Shown: one piece after another, positions 11,151 to 22,204 of the stretch | Layout: each line of letters begins with the position of its first letter | Numbering within the stretch: the first letter of the stretch is position 1 | Made by a program: the position numbers and the translations under genes | The notes under the pieces: generated by a model | The model's database searches: none | Told to the model about the DNA's origin: nothing | The model's input: the letters and a program-made list of their open reading frames with translations, nothing else | Source of the DNA: Tuctoria greenei | Lineage: Eukaryota > Streptophyta > Magnoliopsida > Poales > Poaceae | DNA length: 64,000 nt | Assembly (NCBI GenBank): GCA_036927565.1 | Contig: JAYESD010000009.1 | Coordinates: 24,767,601-24,831,600 of the forward strand | Direction: 5' to 3'

Positions 11151-12085
11151 TCTAATTAGCTATGACATGATTATGGTAATATGAATCACTTATGCTATGA
11201 ATTAACATTGGTTTAGCGATGATTTAGTTCATTGCCTTAGGATGGCTTGTGCCTAGGCTCTTAAGGTAATTACTTAATATGCTAGCATGGTGCTAGGATA
11301 GAAAGTAGCGTTGAATGTCTCGTAGACCCACAAATTGAAGAGGTAGGCAAGAGGTGGTGACAACCCTATCTGTCCTTTGTAATCCTCCATGTTTGGCTAT
11401 GCCACAGGCTCTTGGTGGGAGTCGTCCTAGTATTGCTAGGGGTAAACCCGTGCCTGATGCGTTAATCCACTTAGCATGAGAATTCATAATTGACATGATC
11501 ATTAGTAACTAACTTAGGCTATGTATATGTACATTAGAAGCATAGTAGGAGTCTCTACCTAACCCTTAGCTTAGTCCCCCTTAACCTCATTTATCCCCTT
11601 AGAATAGAATGCTATTGTGTGTGTCACACTACTCCATATTATCATTTATCAATCCTTCCTAGAACCCTACCTAGGCCAACCTAGCCTTTCCACTTGATGA
11701 TTGTTTTACTTCCATCTAGCCTTCCTTTGGGATAATATAAGTGACACCCTTTGGGAATACTCTTAGAGGGGAAATGCTACATCGATAGTTTCCGTGCGCT
11801 TGCGAATTTACATGTATAATCTTAAATCAATTAACAAACATTTCTGGCACCATTGCTAGAGATGAATTGTTAGTAGTGCGTAGGAACTGTCAATAGTAAC
11901 ATTGCTTTGTTTTCGCATTGATTGATGTGAAAATAGGGTAGTGTATGATCGGTTTCCGTTTGTCAGCAAACTATGTTGAAGATCCCGAATGACGGCTGAG
12001 AAGAGTTTGACCTCGTGTCATTCCCCTTCAAGTAATCCTATTGGCAAGTAAGCCCGTCATTTCCACACCATCACTCTGCAAGCCA

Positions 12086-13980
12086 ATGGCTCAGAAGAGC
12101 CTTCGTGAGTTTTCGTCTCCCTCTGCTGACAATGTGCCTACTGAGCCCAATGTCAACACAGAAGACATAAACTTCAAAATCAAAACTAACCTTATCACTA
12201 TGGTGCAGGCTAATCCCTTCTATGGGAAAGCCAACAAGGATGCAACTGCTCACCCGCAACAATTCCTGGAGCTTTTTAGCACTTTCAAGATCAAGGATGT
12301 CACACCTCATGCCACCCGTCTTCAACTTTTTCTGTTCTTCCTCCTTGGAAGAGCGAAGCAGTGGTTATACAAGAACCAAAGTGCTATAAACACTTGGGAA
12401 AAGTGTTCTACAACATTCCTCACCAAATTCTTCCCTATGAGAAAGACCAATGCCCTACGTGGAAGAATCTCAAGCTTCCACCAAGAGCCCAAGGAATCCA
12501 TTCCCGATGCTTGGAAAAGGTTGCAGAGTACATCCTAGCCGGTCCCTACCATGGGATAGATGATTAGCTCATCATCCAAAAATTCTACAATGGGTTGACT
12601 CTGTTGGCCCGTGACCATGTGGATGTTGCTACTGGAGGAGCCTTTTTCTCACTTACGATGCTCAAAGCTAGGAAATTAATTGAGAAGATGGTTTCTAATA
12701 TGGGTTGGAGCAATAAGCGTTCCAGCCCTAACAGCGAGGCATGCACATCTTGAAAGAGGTGGACATGATCATTGTCAAATTGGACCTCTTGATGAAGAAG
12801 CTGGACTGTTAAACCAGTGGAGAGGTATTCGGCACCGCCCAGGCCTTAGACTATCACATAACATGTGAAGTCTGTGGCAACACGGGTCATATGGGGAGTG
12901 ACTGTCCCAAGACCCGTGAGGATGCCTTGTACTTAGTCAACAATGGTAACTTCAACAATGGCTACCATCCAGGAGGTCAAGGGTGGGGCCAGCCACACCC
13001 TTTCTTTCAAGGAGGCTACAACAATAACAATGGCAATGGAAATCAGCCCAACTTGAAGAAACTTGCTGTTATCCAACTCAATATCAATGATGCCTTATCC
13101 AAGAAATTGTCGACTAATGACAAGACTCTGGAGAATATCAATGCCAAGATTGAAGGCTTAGCTTCTGCCATCAAGAACCAATTGAGCTTCAACAACATAT
13201 TGGAGACTCAATTAGCTCAATCGGTAGCTGTTGGTCCTCCATTGTAAATTGGAAAGATTCCGGGGCAGCCTGACACTCCCCTGAAAAATGTGAGTGTTGT
13301 ACTTATGAGAAGTGGAAAACCACTCGTGACCCACTGTACCCCACTCAAGAGGAGACAACAATTAGTACATATTGAACAACAAGCGACCATTGCCCACTAC
13401 AGAAGTTGTCAAATTGACAGAGGATTGTAGCGCAACTATCCACAACACGCTTCTGGAAAAGAAGAAGGACCCATGATGCCCCACTATATCCTTCTCTAAT
13501 GGGACGCACAACATTGAAAAGGCACTTTGTGACCTTGGTGCAAGTGTTAGTGTCATGCCAAAGGTGGTATTCGACAAGCTCAACTTCACCACATTGTCTA
13601 CAATGCCAATGCTGCTCCAGCTGGTCAATTCATCGGTCTGCTATCACGTGGGTATTGCCAAATATGTCCTAGTGAGAATCCGGAACTCCTTCATACCCAT
13701 GGACTTCGTGGTTCTCAGCCTGGAAGTCGAGAAGAAAACTCCACTCATTCTTGGGCACCCTTTCCTTGGCACCGTCGATGCTCGCATCAACGCGGGAGCC
13801 GGAGAAATCTGCTTCTGTATCAATGGCAACGAGAAGTTTGTCTTTCGGCCAATGAAGGAGCAATGCTCCATGATCAAAATATAGCATGGCCCAAATGTAA
13901 AACACATAAAGGAGGTCAAAATGACACGACCTCAAGTGGACACCCTCATTGCATTTATGAAGAAACTAATTTATGAGGAG
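12086..13980 (+). pseudogene. ATH-1 gag-protease, broken
   Basis: The frame begins at an ATG (MAQKSLREF) after the ATH-2 insertion and aligns throughout with ATH-2 gag. Core Gag segments are WLYKNQSAINTWEKC (12363-12407) and KTNALRGRISSF. The zinc knuckle is CEVCGNTGHMGSDC near 12867-12908. An Asn/Gly-rich and coiled region follows, then protease LCDLGASVSVMP near 13524-13559 and ILGHPFL near 13750. Breaks: frameshift near 12530, stop near 12566, frame changes through 12600-12810, stop at 13245, and a deletion of a few hundred bp near 13360 relative to ATH-2. No polymerase follows. Confidence 0.82.
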
Positions 13981-14541
13981 ACTCTATCTTTTTGCACCAC
14001 GCCGACAATTCAAGAAGATTAAGGAGCATGGACCGTCTAAGCGACCCAAGTCTACTAAACCGCCAAAGAATGAAGGGCGAAAGAAGCAAGGCAAGCTGGC
14101 CGTGCGCACTTCTCTAGAGCCGGAGGTTGAAAATAGAGCTTCATGAAGACGAAGGAAATCCATCTCATAGGATTTTGGATGAGACCTCACCGACAGGTTA
14201 ATTTGGTAGTTATCTCATTTTTGAATTTTTCATCCCCATTTGAATTTTGCTTTTCCACATCATGTTTGTTTTTTCTTAGGAGGATTGGGAATTTTGTATT
14301 CTCAATTTATATTTGTTTTCTTTGATTTTTGAAAAAAAAATATTGGACTTGAGGAAGTTTTATTTGAAAACAATTTTTCGGAGCAATTTGTGGTTGATTC
14401 ACCCAACAACTCGAAATATAGCCGTTGGAGAGTCACATGCCAAAAGAGGGAACAGGGGGGCCACCTCACAGGGCGACTGAACCCCTTGGTCAATCGACTT
14501 GGGAGGAGTGCCATTTTGGCTCTCCCTTTTCCAATGGCCAT
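13981..14541 (+). other. ATH-1 gap after protease
   Basis: No ORF can be supported. It contains the shared GTGAGACC-like block (here GATGAGACCTCACCGACAGGTTAATTTGG split across 14178-14207), AT-rich filler, and a segment with CGACTGAACCCC...CAATCGACTTG resembling the LTR upstream region. It corresponds to 6640-7065 of ATH-2. Confidence 0.55.
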
Positions 14542-15070
14542 GGGCATGTTTTGGTTGATGACCAATGGTTACCTTTCCAAAGTTTGCCGTGCCCATAAAA
14601 TTTGGTAGCAGTTTGGTTTAGCACCAACATCTGGTAATACCCACAGAAAATTAGTAGCCGAAGTCATATATGTTGGCAAGTAATCGGCAACTGAATCGGT
14701 TGGCAATATTTGGCAAAGCTGCCCACGGGAGCAACGGTGAGGTGGCACCACCTGATATGCGCACGTATTTCGAGGTTATCAAGTTAACAAACTTTGAACA
14801 AAAATATTTCAAAAACCCTAAATCCGATTTGAATTTTAATTGCACCATTAAATATCTTCTAATTGAATCTACAAAACAAGATATCACTATAATATATTTC
14901 ATAAAAAATAAAATTAATAGCATGTGGACCCCACATGTCATACAAATAATTATTGTAGTGTTTGTAAGGTTGCAATCCAAAAGTTCATTTACCAACAAAT
15001 TGGCATCACTCGTGTTTTGGTGAAACCAAATTTTGGTAAGGTTCACAAAAGTTACAATCCAAACAAGCCC
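14542..15070 (+). mobile_element. Tourist-like MITE
   Basis: This 529-bp stretch is absent from the same place in ATH-2, which gives a related empty site (GGC-TAT-ATTTGG near 7056). The filled site reads GGC-CAT before the insert and TAT-ATTT after it, so the target duplication is 3 bp with one change. The ends are loosely inverted (GGGCATGTTTTGGTTG versus the complement of CAATCCAAACAAGCCC). A 3-bp target duplication and GGGC..GTTTGG termini fit PIF/Harbinger Tourist elements. There is no transposase ORF. Part of the interior could be other sequence. Confidence 0.7.
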
Positions 15071-15330
15071 TATATTTTCTTTTCTCATGATTATTGGGGG
15101 TGCTACACTATTTATGCGTGCCCGGGTGAGTGTGTTTCTTCACACTTCACTCCATTTTCACCTCCCCAACTCACTCACTCACTTGCTCAAGATTTGTTTT
15201 TCTCTTTGTTGAAACACTTCTTCCAATTTCCAAGCCAAAAAGATTTGTTTTCATCCCCACTCTCATTTTGCATTTACATTCTCAAGTTGCTCTCAAGTTT
15301 ATAAAACAATTCATCGGGGTTTTTTGTTTG
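15071..15330 (+). other. ATH-1 leader before env-position ORF, interrupted by TAT-1
   Basis: This continues at 28405. It aligns with 7060-7310 of ATH-2, including the CTATTTATG stretch where ATH-2 has CTATAAATG. It ends in GTTTG, the TAT-1 target site. Confidence 0.65.
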
Positions 15331-16212
15331 TGTCGGTACCCTCCGTATGGGATACCCCTTGGGATTGCAAAGATCACAAGGAAACTCCATCTACCAGATT
15401 TGAAGACCTCCGAAGGCCCCACATGTCAGGCGTAACCATACCTGCTTCCCCGACATGGTTAGTCCCAGGGCCGCCACATGTATCATAAGACCTGAGCTAT
15501 CACCCACACATGTGAAGCTCCGGTCGGAATACCAGTATGGCACCCCCGGACCTAACCCCAGACAGAGGGAAGCTCCAGCACTGACACGTGTCCAGTAGCA
15601 CCGGATCTACTCGTCCACGACGGTAAGCTCCGGTGCTACCACGTGGCGACCGCCAGACCTTCAACTTCAACAATCAGGCTGGTGGACCCCCCAACGACTC
15701 CAGACCTTCATGGAGCAATCAAAGACTTCAAGACCCGATTAAGTGTCATTAATACCATATTAATGACACACGATCGGATGGCCCTTAATACTAGTAATAG
15801 CACTGTTAAGGCCCGTTACCAGGCTATTAAGGGTAATTAACCTCATTAATTGTGTATCAAGAATGTGTAACCGCCAGGGCCACCTGTCGGGCCAGGCTAA
15901 CGATGTAACAACCAGTCCTTGTACTATAAAAGGACTGGTCGACAATACACAAGGGACGGTTCCAGACTACTACTGAACTCCCTGAGCTAGACGAGCTTCT
16001 TCTTCTGGAGCTTCTTCTAGACTCACACGCTTAATACAACACCAGCACACCCCGTGGAGTAGGGTATTACGCTCAGGTGGCCCGAACCACATAAATCTCT
16101 GTGTACACTTGTCTTTCACCTTCTTCAATCTCTGCACGCCCATTACCGAACTACAACTCCTTGATCTACCAAAGGTAGTGTCGGGAGATCTGGCAGATCC
16201 AAACCACCGACA
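15331..16212 (+). repeat. TAT-1 5' LTR
   Basis: TGTCGGTACC...CCGACA. The upstream part carries several ACACGTG/ACATGTC boxes (G-box-like). TATAAAA is at 15925, and the AGTAGGGTATTACGCTC segment near 16058 is shared with the other TAT LTRs. Confidence 0.95.
15925..15931 (+). promoter_or_regulatory. TATA box, TAT-1 5' LTR
   Basis: CTATAAAAGG, about 290 bp before the LTR end. It is conserved in the 3' LTR at 28112. Confidence 0.75.
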
Positions 16213-16214
16213 GT

Positions 16215-16232
16215 TGGCGTGCCAGGTAGGGG
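16215..16232 (+). other. TAT-1 primer binding site (tRNA-Arg-like)
   Basis: TGGCGTGCCAGGTAGGGG starts 2 bases after the LTR. It nearly complements the 3' end of plant tRNA-Arg(CCU) as I remember it. Confidence 0.7.
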
Positions 16233-18032
16233 GGTGCCCGAGATTTCGAGTATGGTGAACTCAGCTGCTGGATCATCCAACGGCAACCCTGTTGTCCAAC
16301 CCTCTGGAGGCAATCCCTCCAACATGCAGCAACCAATAGGTGTCGTGACTCCAATAGGAGTCATGCCTCCACCGCCACCACCGCCTGCACCAGCACGTCA
16401 AGCTGAGCAGCGTGACGGTGCATCGGCGTCGGTCACTACATCGATGAATAACAACAACCCTGAACACGCGCTTCATGCAGCGCGTTCTCTCCTCCAACGT
16501 CCACCACCTCCAGGTGCATCCCAAGGTGCAATGGAGCAGTGGAGGGCTGATGTGGAACATCTGGTTGCAGCAGCAGCCGACCGCATCAGCAACCAAGGTC
16601 CTCCTCCTTCGGGGCGGGCCCCATCGCAGCGCCGGACCGTGTCTGGCAGACTTGGTCTGCATGCTTCCCAAAATAGGAGGCGTGCTGCGTCACAGCAAGT
16701 TATGTCGCCACCTTCTGGGGTGCGACGTACTCATACGGTAACCAGGCTATCAGCTCATGACCTCTGGGCGGAGCTTGATCGCCGTTACCGTCAACAGGAC
16801 GGTCGTGTCCATATTGAGCGTGCTCGCGAAAGGCGAGAGGCTCGAGACAGTCCTGCTCCTGAGGGAGTAGGAGGAGGCTGTTCTGCACTGGCCATGCATC
16901 TACGCATGGTCAGATGGCCACAAAAGTTCCGACCTCACGTGCTGGAGAAATTTGACAGGACTGTTAATCCCGCCGAGTTTCTCCAAATTTACACCACCGC
17001 AATCCTTGCGGCTAGAGGTAACGAGGCCGTACTGGCCAACTACTTCCCAGTGGCCTTAAATGGGACCGCCAAGTCCTGGTTCATGATCCTTCCTCACAAC
17101 TCTATCAATAGTTGGGAGGAATTGTGCCAACAGTTCACCGCCAATTTCGGGAGTTCATACACCCGACCAGGCACTGAACTGGACCTTTTTGCAGTTGTGC
17201 AGAAGGGGGGAGAATCCCTGCGCTCATTCATCTAGAGGTTTTCCCAGGTACGAAACACCATTCCTTCTATCTCTAGCGCTTCTATTATTGTGGCATTTAG
17301 ACAGGGCGTACGAGATAAGAAGATGTTGGAGAAGATGGCGGTCAAGGAGATCACCAGCGTCACAAAGCTCTTCAGCTTGGCAGACAAATGTGCCAAAGCT
17401 GCGGAGGGCCGTGAAATGCACTCCAAACCACCTCTGGAGGATGGAAAAAAATCCTCCAAAGGCGAAGCCACTACCTCTGGGAGTGGTAAAAAGAAGAAAA
17501 AGTCCAACGGCAAGAAGAAGCCGTTGGCCGGCACATCTACCACTGCAGCTGCTACAGCTCCGGGTGGCCGGGGGCCACGCCCTGTGAAACGACCTCGGTC
17601 GTCTTCTAAAGACGGTGGCAACTCCAAAGTATTGTGTCCTATACACAAGTCGAATAGACACAAATTGGAGGACTGCCGGAAGGTCCAAAACCTTGCCAAG
17701 CGCTACCACAAGCGCTGGGAAGAAGTTCCTTTCCATCAGAGGGAAGGAAAACAAAAAGTCGATGAAGCTCCAGCTGAAGAGGAGTTGGGCTTCTAGGACC
17801 CTAAAAAGGTCCTGAAGGCTGTTTACACCTCCGTCAACGACGACTCCAATGTCTCCGACAATGAGCGTCGGAAGACCATGAACACCATCTTTGGTGGTTC
17901 GTGGGACATCACCTCCCGCCGTGTCCTCAAGACCATGCGGCAGGACATGGCCTCAGTAGCTCCTACAGCCCGGGCGGAGCCTCATCGAAATTGGATGGAC
18001 ACCACCATCGCTTTTGATGCTTCAGTCGGAAC
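16219..18032 (+). pseudogene. TAT-1 gag, broken
   Basis: A proline- and glutamine-rich N-terminus (16260-16700) precedes the retrotransposon Gag core: KFRPHVLEKFD near 16923, then PAEFLQIYT, then SWEELCQQFTANFGSS near 17113-17157. The first supported methionine is near 16252, since the longer frame would need a GTG inside the primer site. A Lys-rich stretch (17440-17525) leads to a C-P-I-H...H...C zinc-knuckle variant near 17635-17676. Breaks: TAG at 17233, TAG at 17794 and a frameshift near 18030 just before protease. Both TAGs replace likely CAG codons. The product would be capsid/nucleocapsid. Confidence 0.87.
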
Positions 18033-18488
18033 ATGATTGGAGCTGGTCAGCTTCCTTTGATGGTATCACCTACCATCAATAACATTCAACTCCACCATGT
18101 AATGGTGGATGGAGGTTCGGGGCTGAATCTCATAAGCTTCAAAGCTTTCGTCAAGCTTCAGCTCCGATCTTCGGACCTTCGCCCCTCCCGACCTTTCTCC
18201 AGAGTAGGTCCGGGGGCCATAACACCACTCAGTGCCATTACTCTCCCCGTGACCTTCAGGACTCGGGAGAATTATCGCACTGAGAAGTTGATCTTTGACG
18301 TTGCTCAGATCAACTTGCCTTTCAACGCCATTCTGGGCAGGCCCGCCTTGTACAAATTCATGGCTGCTGCTCATTATGGCTACCTGATGTTGAAGATGCC
18401 AACACCAGCTGGCGTTCTCTGGATCCGCAGAGATCGTACTATCGGAGTGACTGCTCTGGAAGAACTTCATGTGCTTGCTACAGCGTAG
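18033..18488 (+). pseudogene. TAT-1 aspartic protease
   Basis: This frame of about 150 codons has a retropepsin-like active site in the TAT form, VDGGSGLNLIS near 18105-18137, followed by FDVAQINLPFNAILGRPAL near 18292-18348. It is part of the gag-pol polyprotein and separated from gag by a frameshift, so the start given is arbitrary. It would have cut the polyprotein during particle maturation. A stop at 18486 separates it from the linker to RT. Confidence 0.85.
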
Positions 18489-18689
18489 GAGGAAGAATCC
18501 AGGCAGGAACAAGCTCCGAAACCCCCGAGCATCCGTCAACGAGGTTCAACCTCCACACCTCGCGTGCAACCAAGCGGGGACACCGACATCCCCGTCAAAG
18601 TCGTCCGAATCGGTTCCGATGCCGCTCAGACCAAATGTATATCGGGAGGTCTGAATGACAAATAGGAACTCGCGCTCATCACTTTCCTC

Positions 18690-20340
18690 TGGCTAATGTC
18701 GACGTGTTTGCTTGACAACTGTCACAAATTCCTGGTATCCCTAGGGAAGTGATCGAGCATAATCTGAAGATCTATCCTGACGCTCGGCCCGTACATCAGA
18801 AGCCTCGGAAGCAATCCGTAGAGAAACAGAACTTCATACGACAAGAAATGAAGAATTTGCTCGAAGCTGGATTCATCCGAGAAGTCTTCGACCCAAAACG
18901 GCTGGCAAACCTAGTTGTTGTACCCAAGGCTGGCGGGAAGCTTCGGATGTGTATCGACTACACAACATTGAATAAGTCATGCCAAAAAGATCCAATCCCA
19001 CTACCTAGAATAGATCAGATAGTGGATTCCACCTCCGGGTGTGAATTATGTGTTTCCTAGACGCATATTCTGGGTACCATCAAATCAGAATGTCTAGGGA
19101 TGATGAAGAACATACTTCTTTTATCACAGTAGATGGATTGTACTGTTATACTGCCATGCCATTTGGTCTCAAGAATGCAGCTTCAACGTTTATATGAGCT
19201 ATGTACAAAACCTTTGGAGAGCTCATCAGAGACGTAGTGGAAGTGTATGTTGATGACATCATCGTCAAAATTAAGGACAAGGAGTCACTCCTTGACACCT
19301 TGCAAGCTGTCTTCGACAAGCTGCGAGTCACCTGCACGAAGCTGAACCCAGACAAGTGCGTCTTCTTGGTTAGCTCCGGAAAGCTTCTTGGTTTCCTGGT
19401 AAACCACCGGGGCATAGAGGCAAATCTGACGAAGATTAAAGCTATTGAGGAGATGTGGCCACCAGCCTGCATTAAGGACGTCCAGAAACTGACTAGATGT
19501 CTAGCCGCCCTCAGCCCGTTTATCTCAAGACTAGCGGAATGGGCGCTACCCTTCTTCAAGTTATTGAGGAAGTCCGGACCATTTCAATGGTATGAAGAAG
19601 CAGAAAAGGCGTTCCAAGAGCTAAAGCAGCTCCTCACCACTTTACCAACCTTGGTAGCTCTGAACCCTGGTGAGCCCTTACTGCTTTACATTTCAGCAAC
19701 CGACGAGGTTGTCAGCATGGTCCTGGTTGCGGAGAGACCAGAACCATCCCAAGCTCAGGAATCCAGACCCCTCCAGGAGGGTCCGGAGGTTCCTGACGGT
19801 GAGTCTGGGTCCCAGCCCCCAAACATGGATCTACAGGGAGTTATTCCAGAAGATCTGGACCCCTCCGGAAGGGTCCGGGTCGCTCCAGTAGAAGCTCCAG
19901 ATTCCTCTAGCAAGGACCCGGAGGTTCCCGAAGCAGGTCCGGACCCCTCTGGGAGGGTCCAGGACAATGTGGAGGAAGCTTCGGGCCCCTCCGGGAGGGT
20001 CCAGACAGTCCAACGCCCAGTGTACTTCATCAGCGAAGTACTACATGATGCCAGGACTTGATACTTAGAGGTGCACAAGCTGCTCTACGCAGTTCTCATC
20101 GCCTCCAGGAAGCTTCGACAACTTCCAAGCTCACAAGATATCAGTGGTGACCTCTTATCCAATGCGTGCGATCTTGCATAATCCCAACTCTACTAGAAAC
20201 ATTGCAAAGTGGGCAGCGGAATTGGCCGAATTCGATCTTGAATTTGTCCCAAGACAAGCGATCAAGAGTCAAGCATTGGCAGACTTTGTGGCGGAATGGA
20301 CACCCTCTCCATCAAACCCTGGGGGCCCTAGTGAGCAGAA
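18690..20340 (+). pseudogene. TAT-1 reverse transcriptase and RNase H, broken
   Basis: RT motifs in order: VVVPKAGGKLRMCIDYTTLN (18915-18974), a DAYSGYHQIRMS block after a frameshift near 19058, the AMPFGLKNA block near 19155, and the catalytic YVDD at 19246-19257. The connection and thumb follow to about 19640. RNase H starts LLLYISATDE near 19680. An acidic, repetitive insert of about 90 residues (19741-20010, with D/G-P-S-G-R-V four times) precedes QRPVYFISEVL. Stops: TAG near 19058, TGA near 19195 and TGA near 20059, the last two probably from CGA. Confidence 0.9.
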
Positions 20341-20884
20341 GCCGGAACTCAAGGCTTCGGTCTTCACCAAACCTCACTGGACCCTCTACTTCGATGGCTC
20401 CATGCAAAAGCAGGGGGCCGGAGCTGGAGTCCTTCTCCTCGCTCCAACCTGGGAGAAGGTAAAATACATGGTCCACCTTGACTTCAAGGTGACCAACAAC
20501 ATGGCGGAGTATGAAGCACTCATTTATGGACTAAAGGTGGCACTATCATACGGTGTCAGGTAGCTGTTGGTCAAGGGAGATTCGCATCTCATCATTAAAC
20601 AGGTGAAGGGTGAATGCTCCTGTAACAACCCTCAACTAGCTGCTTATCTCCTTGAAGTCCAAAGACTTCAGAAGGACTTCAAAGTCCTAGATCTCCACCA
20701 TGTCCAGCGTGTCCATAACGCTGAAGATGACGAACTCTCGACGAAAGTGTCAACCAGAGCTCCGGCTCCTGACGGAACCTTCGTCCGGAGGTTGTCAAAA
20801 CCCAAAGCTCAGCCTGCCGAACTGGGCGAAGGGGGCAAGACCAGCATCCCGAAGCTGGCGGTCCCGATGGCCCTGTTACCATGA
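20341..20884 (+). pseudogene. TAT-1 second (archaeal-type) RNase H
   Basis: WTLYFDGSMQKQGAGAGV (20380-20433), then NNMAEYEALIYGL (20500-20538), then KGDSHLIIKQVKGE (20570-20611), then a region equivalent to the D-E-L-S-x-K-V end near 20728. This is the acquired RNase H that TAT-clade elements carry after RT. Stops: TAG at 20561-20563 (probable CAG) and TGA at 20882. A non-homologous, Ala/Gly-rich linker runs to integrase. Confidence 0.88.
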
Positions 20885-20954
20885 CAGCCATCAAGGGTCG
20901 TAGGTGCTGCCGGAAGCTTCGAGCAACCCAGCACGCAAGACTCAAATGCTTAAG

Positions 20955-22204
20955 CAAGCTCCGATGCATGGATCTTGGAGATCCGGAGCTACTTGAAAGA
21001 CAATATCCTTCCTGACAATGATGTATCCGCTGACCGGATAGTCAGATTGGTTAAAATATACACGCTAGTAGAAGGGGATCTCTACTGGAGCGGTGTTAAC
21101 GGTGTCCTAATGCGGTGCATCACAAGGGAAGAAGGTTGCGAGCTCCTCACAGAAATCCATGGAGGCAAGTGTGGGAACCACGCATCTTCCCGCACGCTGG
21201 TCGGTAAAGCCTTCAGGCATGGCTTTTACTGGCCTACAACGCTCCAGGATGCAACTGAGCTGGTGAAGAAATGCAAAGCATGCGAGTTCCATGCAAAGAA
21301 AATTCACACACCGGCTCAGCCTCTACATATGATACCTCCTACATGGCCTTTCGCTGTGTGGGGGATGGACATCTTGGGACCTTCCCCAAGAGCCGTCAGA
21401 GGTTACAAGTTCCTGTGTGTTTCCATTGACAAGTTCACCAAATGGACGGAAACAACTCCAGTTGTGACAATAAACAAGCAATCAGCTATCAACTTCTTGC
21501 AGTCCATCGTATGCAGATTTGGAGTCCCGAACAAAATCATAACAGATAATGGGACCCAATTCACAAGCTCTGCTTTTCAAGGATACTGTGAAGACGTCGA
21601 CATCCAAGTCAACTACGCCTCCGTAGCTCACCCGGTAAGCAATGGACAAGCCGAGAGAGCCAATGCAGAAATCCTGAAAGGACTTAAGACGCGCACATAT
21701 GAGCGCCTGAAAAAGCATGGAGCCAACTAGATCGAAGAGCTTCCGCCCACTCTATGGGCCAATAGGACAACTCCAAACCGGTCAACTGGAGAGACACCCT
21801 TCTTCCTGGTGTACGGAGCTGAAGCAGTCCTTCCTCCGGAAATCACCACGAGGTCGCTCCGGGTTCGGACCTCCGATGAAGCCACGCAGGACCAGCTCCA
21901 GCGTGAAGATCTTGACCTCCTTGAAGAGGGAAGGTGCCGAGCAGCTGTTCGGAATGCCCGATACCGCCAAGCTCTTCGGCGCTATCACCAACAGAATTTT
22001 CATAGCCGATAGCTCGAGGAAGGCGATCTGGTGCTACGGAGAATACAATCCAGAGAAGGGTTAAACAGACTCTCCCCCAGCTGGGAGGGACCCTTCCGAG
22101 TGATCAAAGTATCCTGACCCGGATGCGTTCGCTTGGCAACCGAGGATGGGACACCTCTCCCAAATCCTTGGAACATTGAGCACCTCCGTAAGTTCTACAC
22201 TTAA
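20955..22204 (+). pseudogene. TAT-1 integrase, broken
   Basis: The N-terminal HHCC zinc domain has CKACEFH near 21271-21291. The core keeps DD35E: D at 21368 (WGMDILGP), D at 21545 (ITDNGTQF), and E at 21653 (NGQAERANAE), with 35 residues between the last two. The C-terminal part has the G-E-T-P-F-x-L-V-Y-G-A-E-A motif near 21789-21828, then a basic helix, ending NIEHLRKFYT with stop at 22202. Stops at 21728 and 22010 and a further one near 22117 break it. It would have inserted cDNA, leaving the 5-bp duplications seen here. Confidence 0.9.

Larger units (their letters stand above)
2926..11895 (+). mobile_element. ATH-2: complete non-autonomous Athila-like element
   Basis: LTRs are at 2926-4178 and 10287-11895. 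GTAAC lies on both sides (2921-2925 and 11896-11900) as a perfect target duplication. It inserted into the ATH-1 leader: the sequence on either side of the insertion, once joined, matches ATH-2's own leader. Internal order is primer site, gag-protease, a long non-coding stretch, env-position ORF, 3' untranslated region, polypurine tract. The whole RT-RNase H-integrase block (normally about 3 kb) is absent without an obvious scar. Stops and frameshifts show it is dead. Confidence 0.93.
10287..11895 (+). repeat. ATH-2 3' LTR
   Basis: It starts TGTTGA and ends GTCAATA, with GTAAC target duplication next. Full length, 1609 bp. It contains a perfect palindrome GGTTCGGCCGAACC near 10649-10662, a TATA box at 10774 and the LTR ORF at 10953. 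A primer-site-like stretch, TCTGGCACCATTGCTAGAGA, lies near 11842, inside the LTR about 50 bp from its end. Confidence 0.93.

Noticed and set aside
14651..15088. 145-codon minus-strand ORF as a host or transposase gene
   Set aside because: It lies within the MITE, is AT-rich, and shows no recognisable domain.
16219..16251. GTG start for TAT-1 gag inside the primer site
   Set aside because: Plant translation normally needs ATG. The first in-frame ATG near 16252 is a better start.
17224..17754. 176-codon minus-strand ORF over TAT-1 gag
   Set aside because: It is the reverse reading of the Lys/Gly-rich gag tail. The plus frame has clear gag homology.
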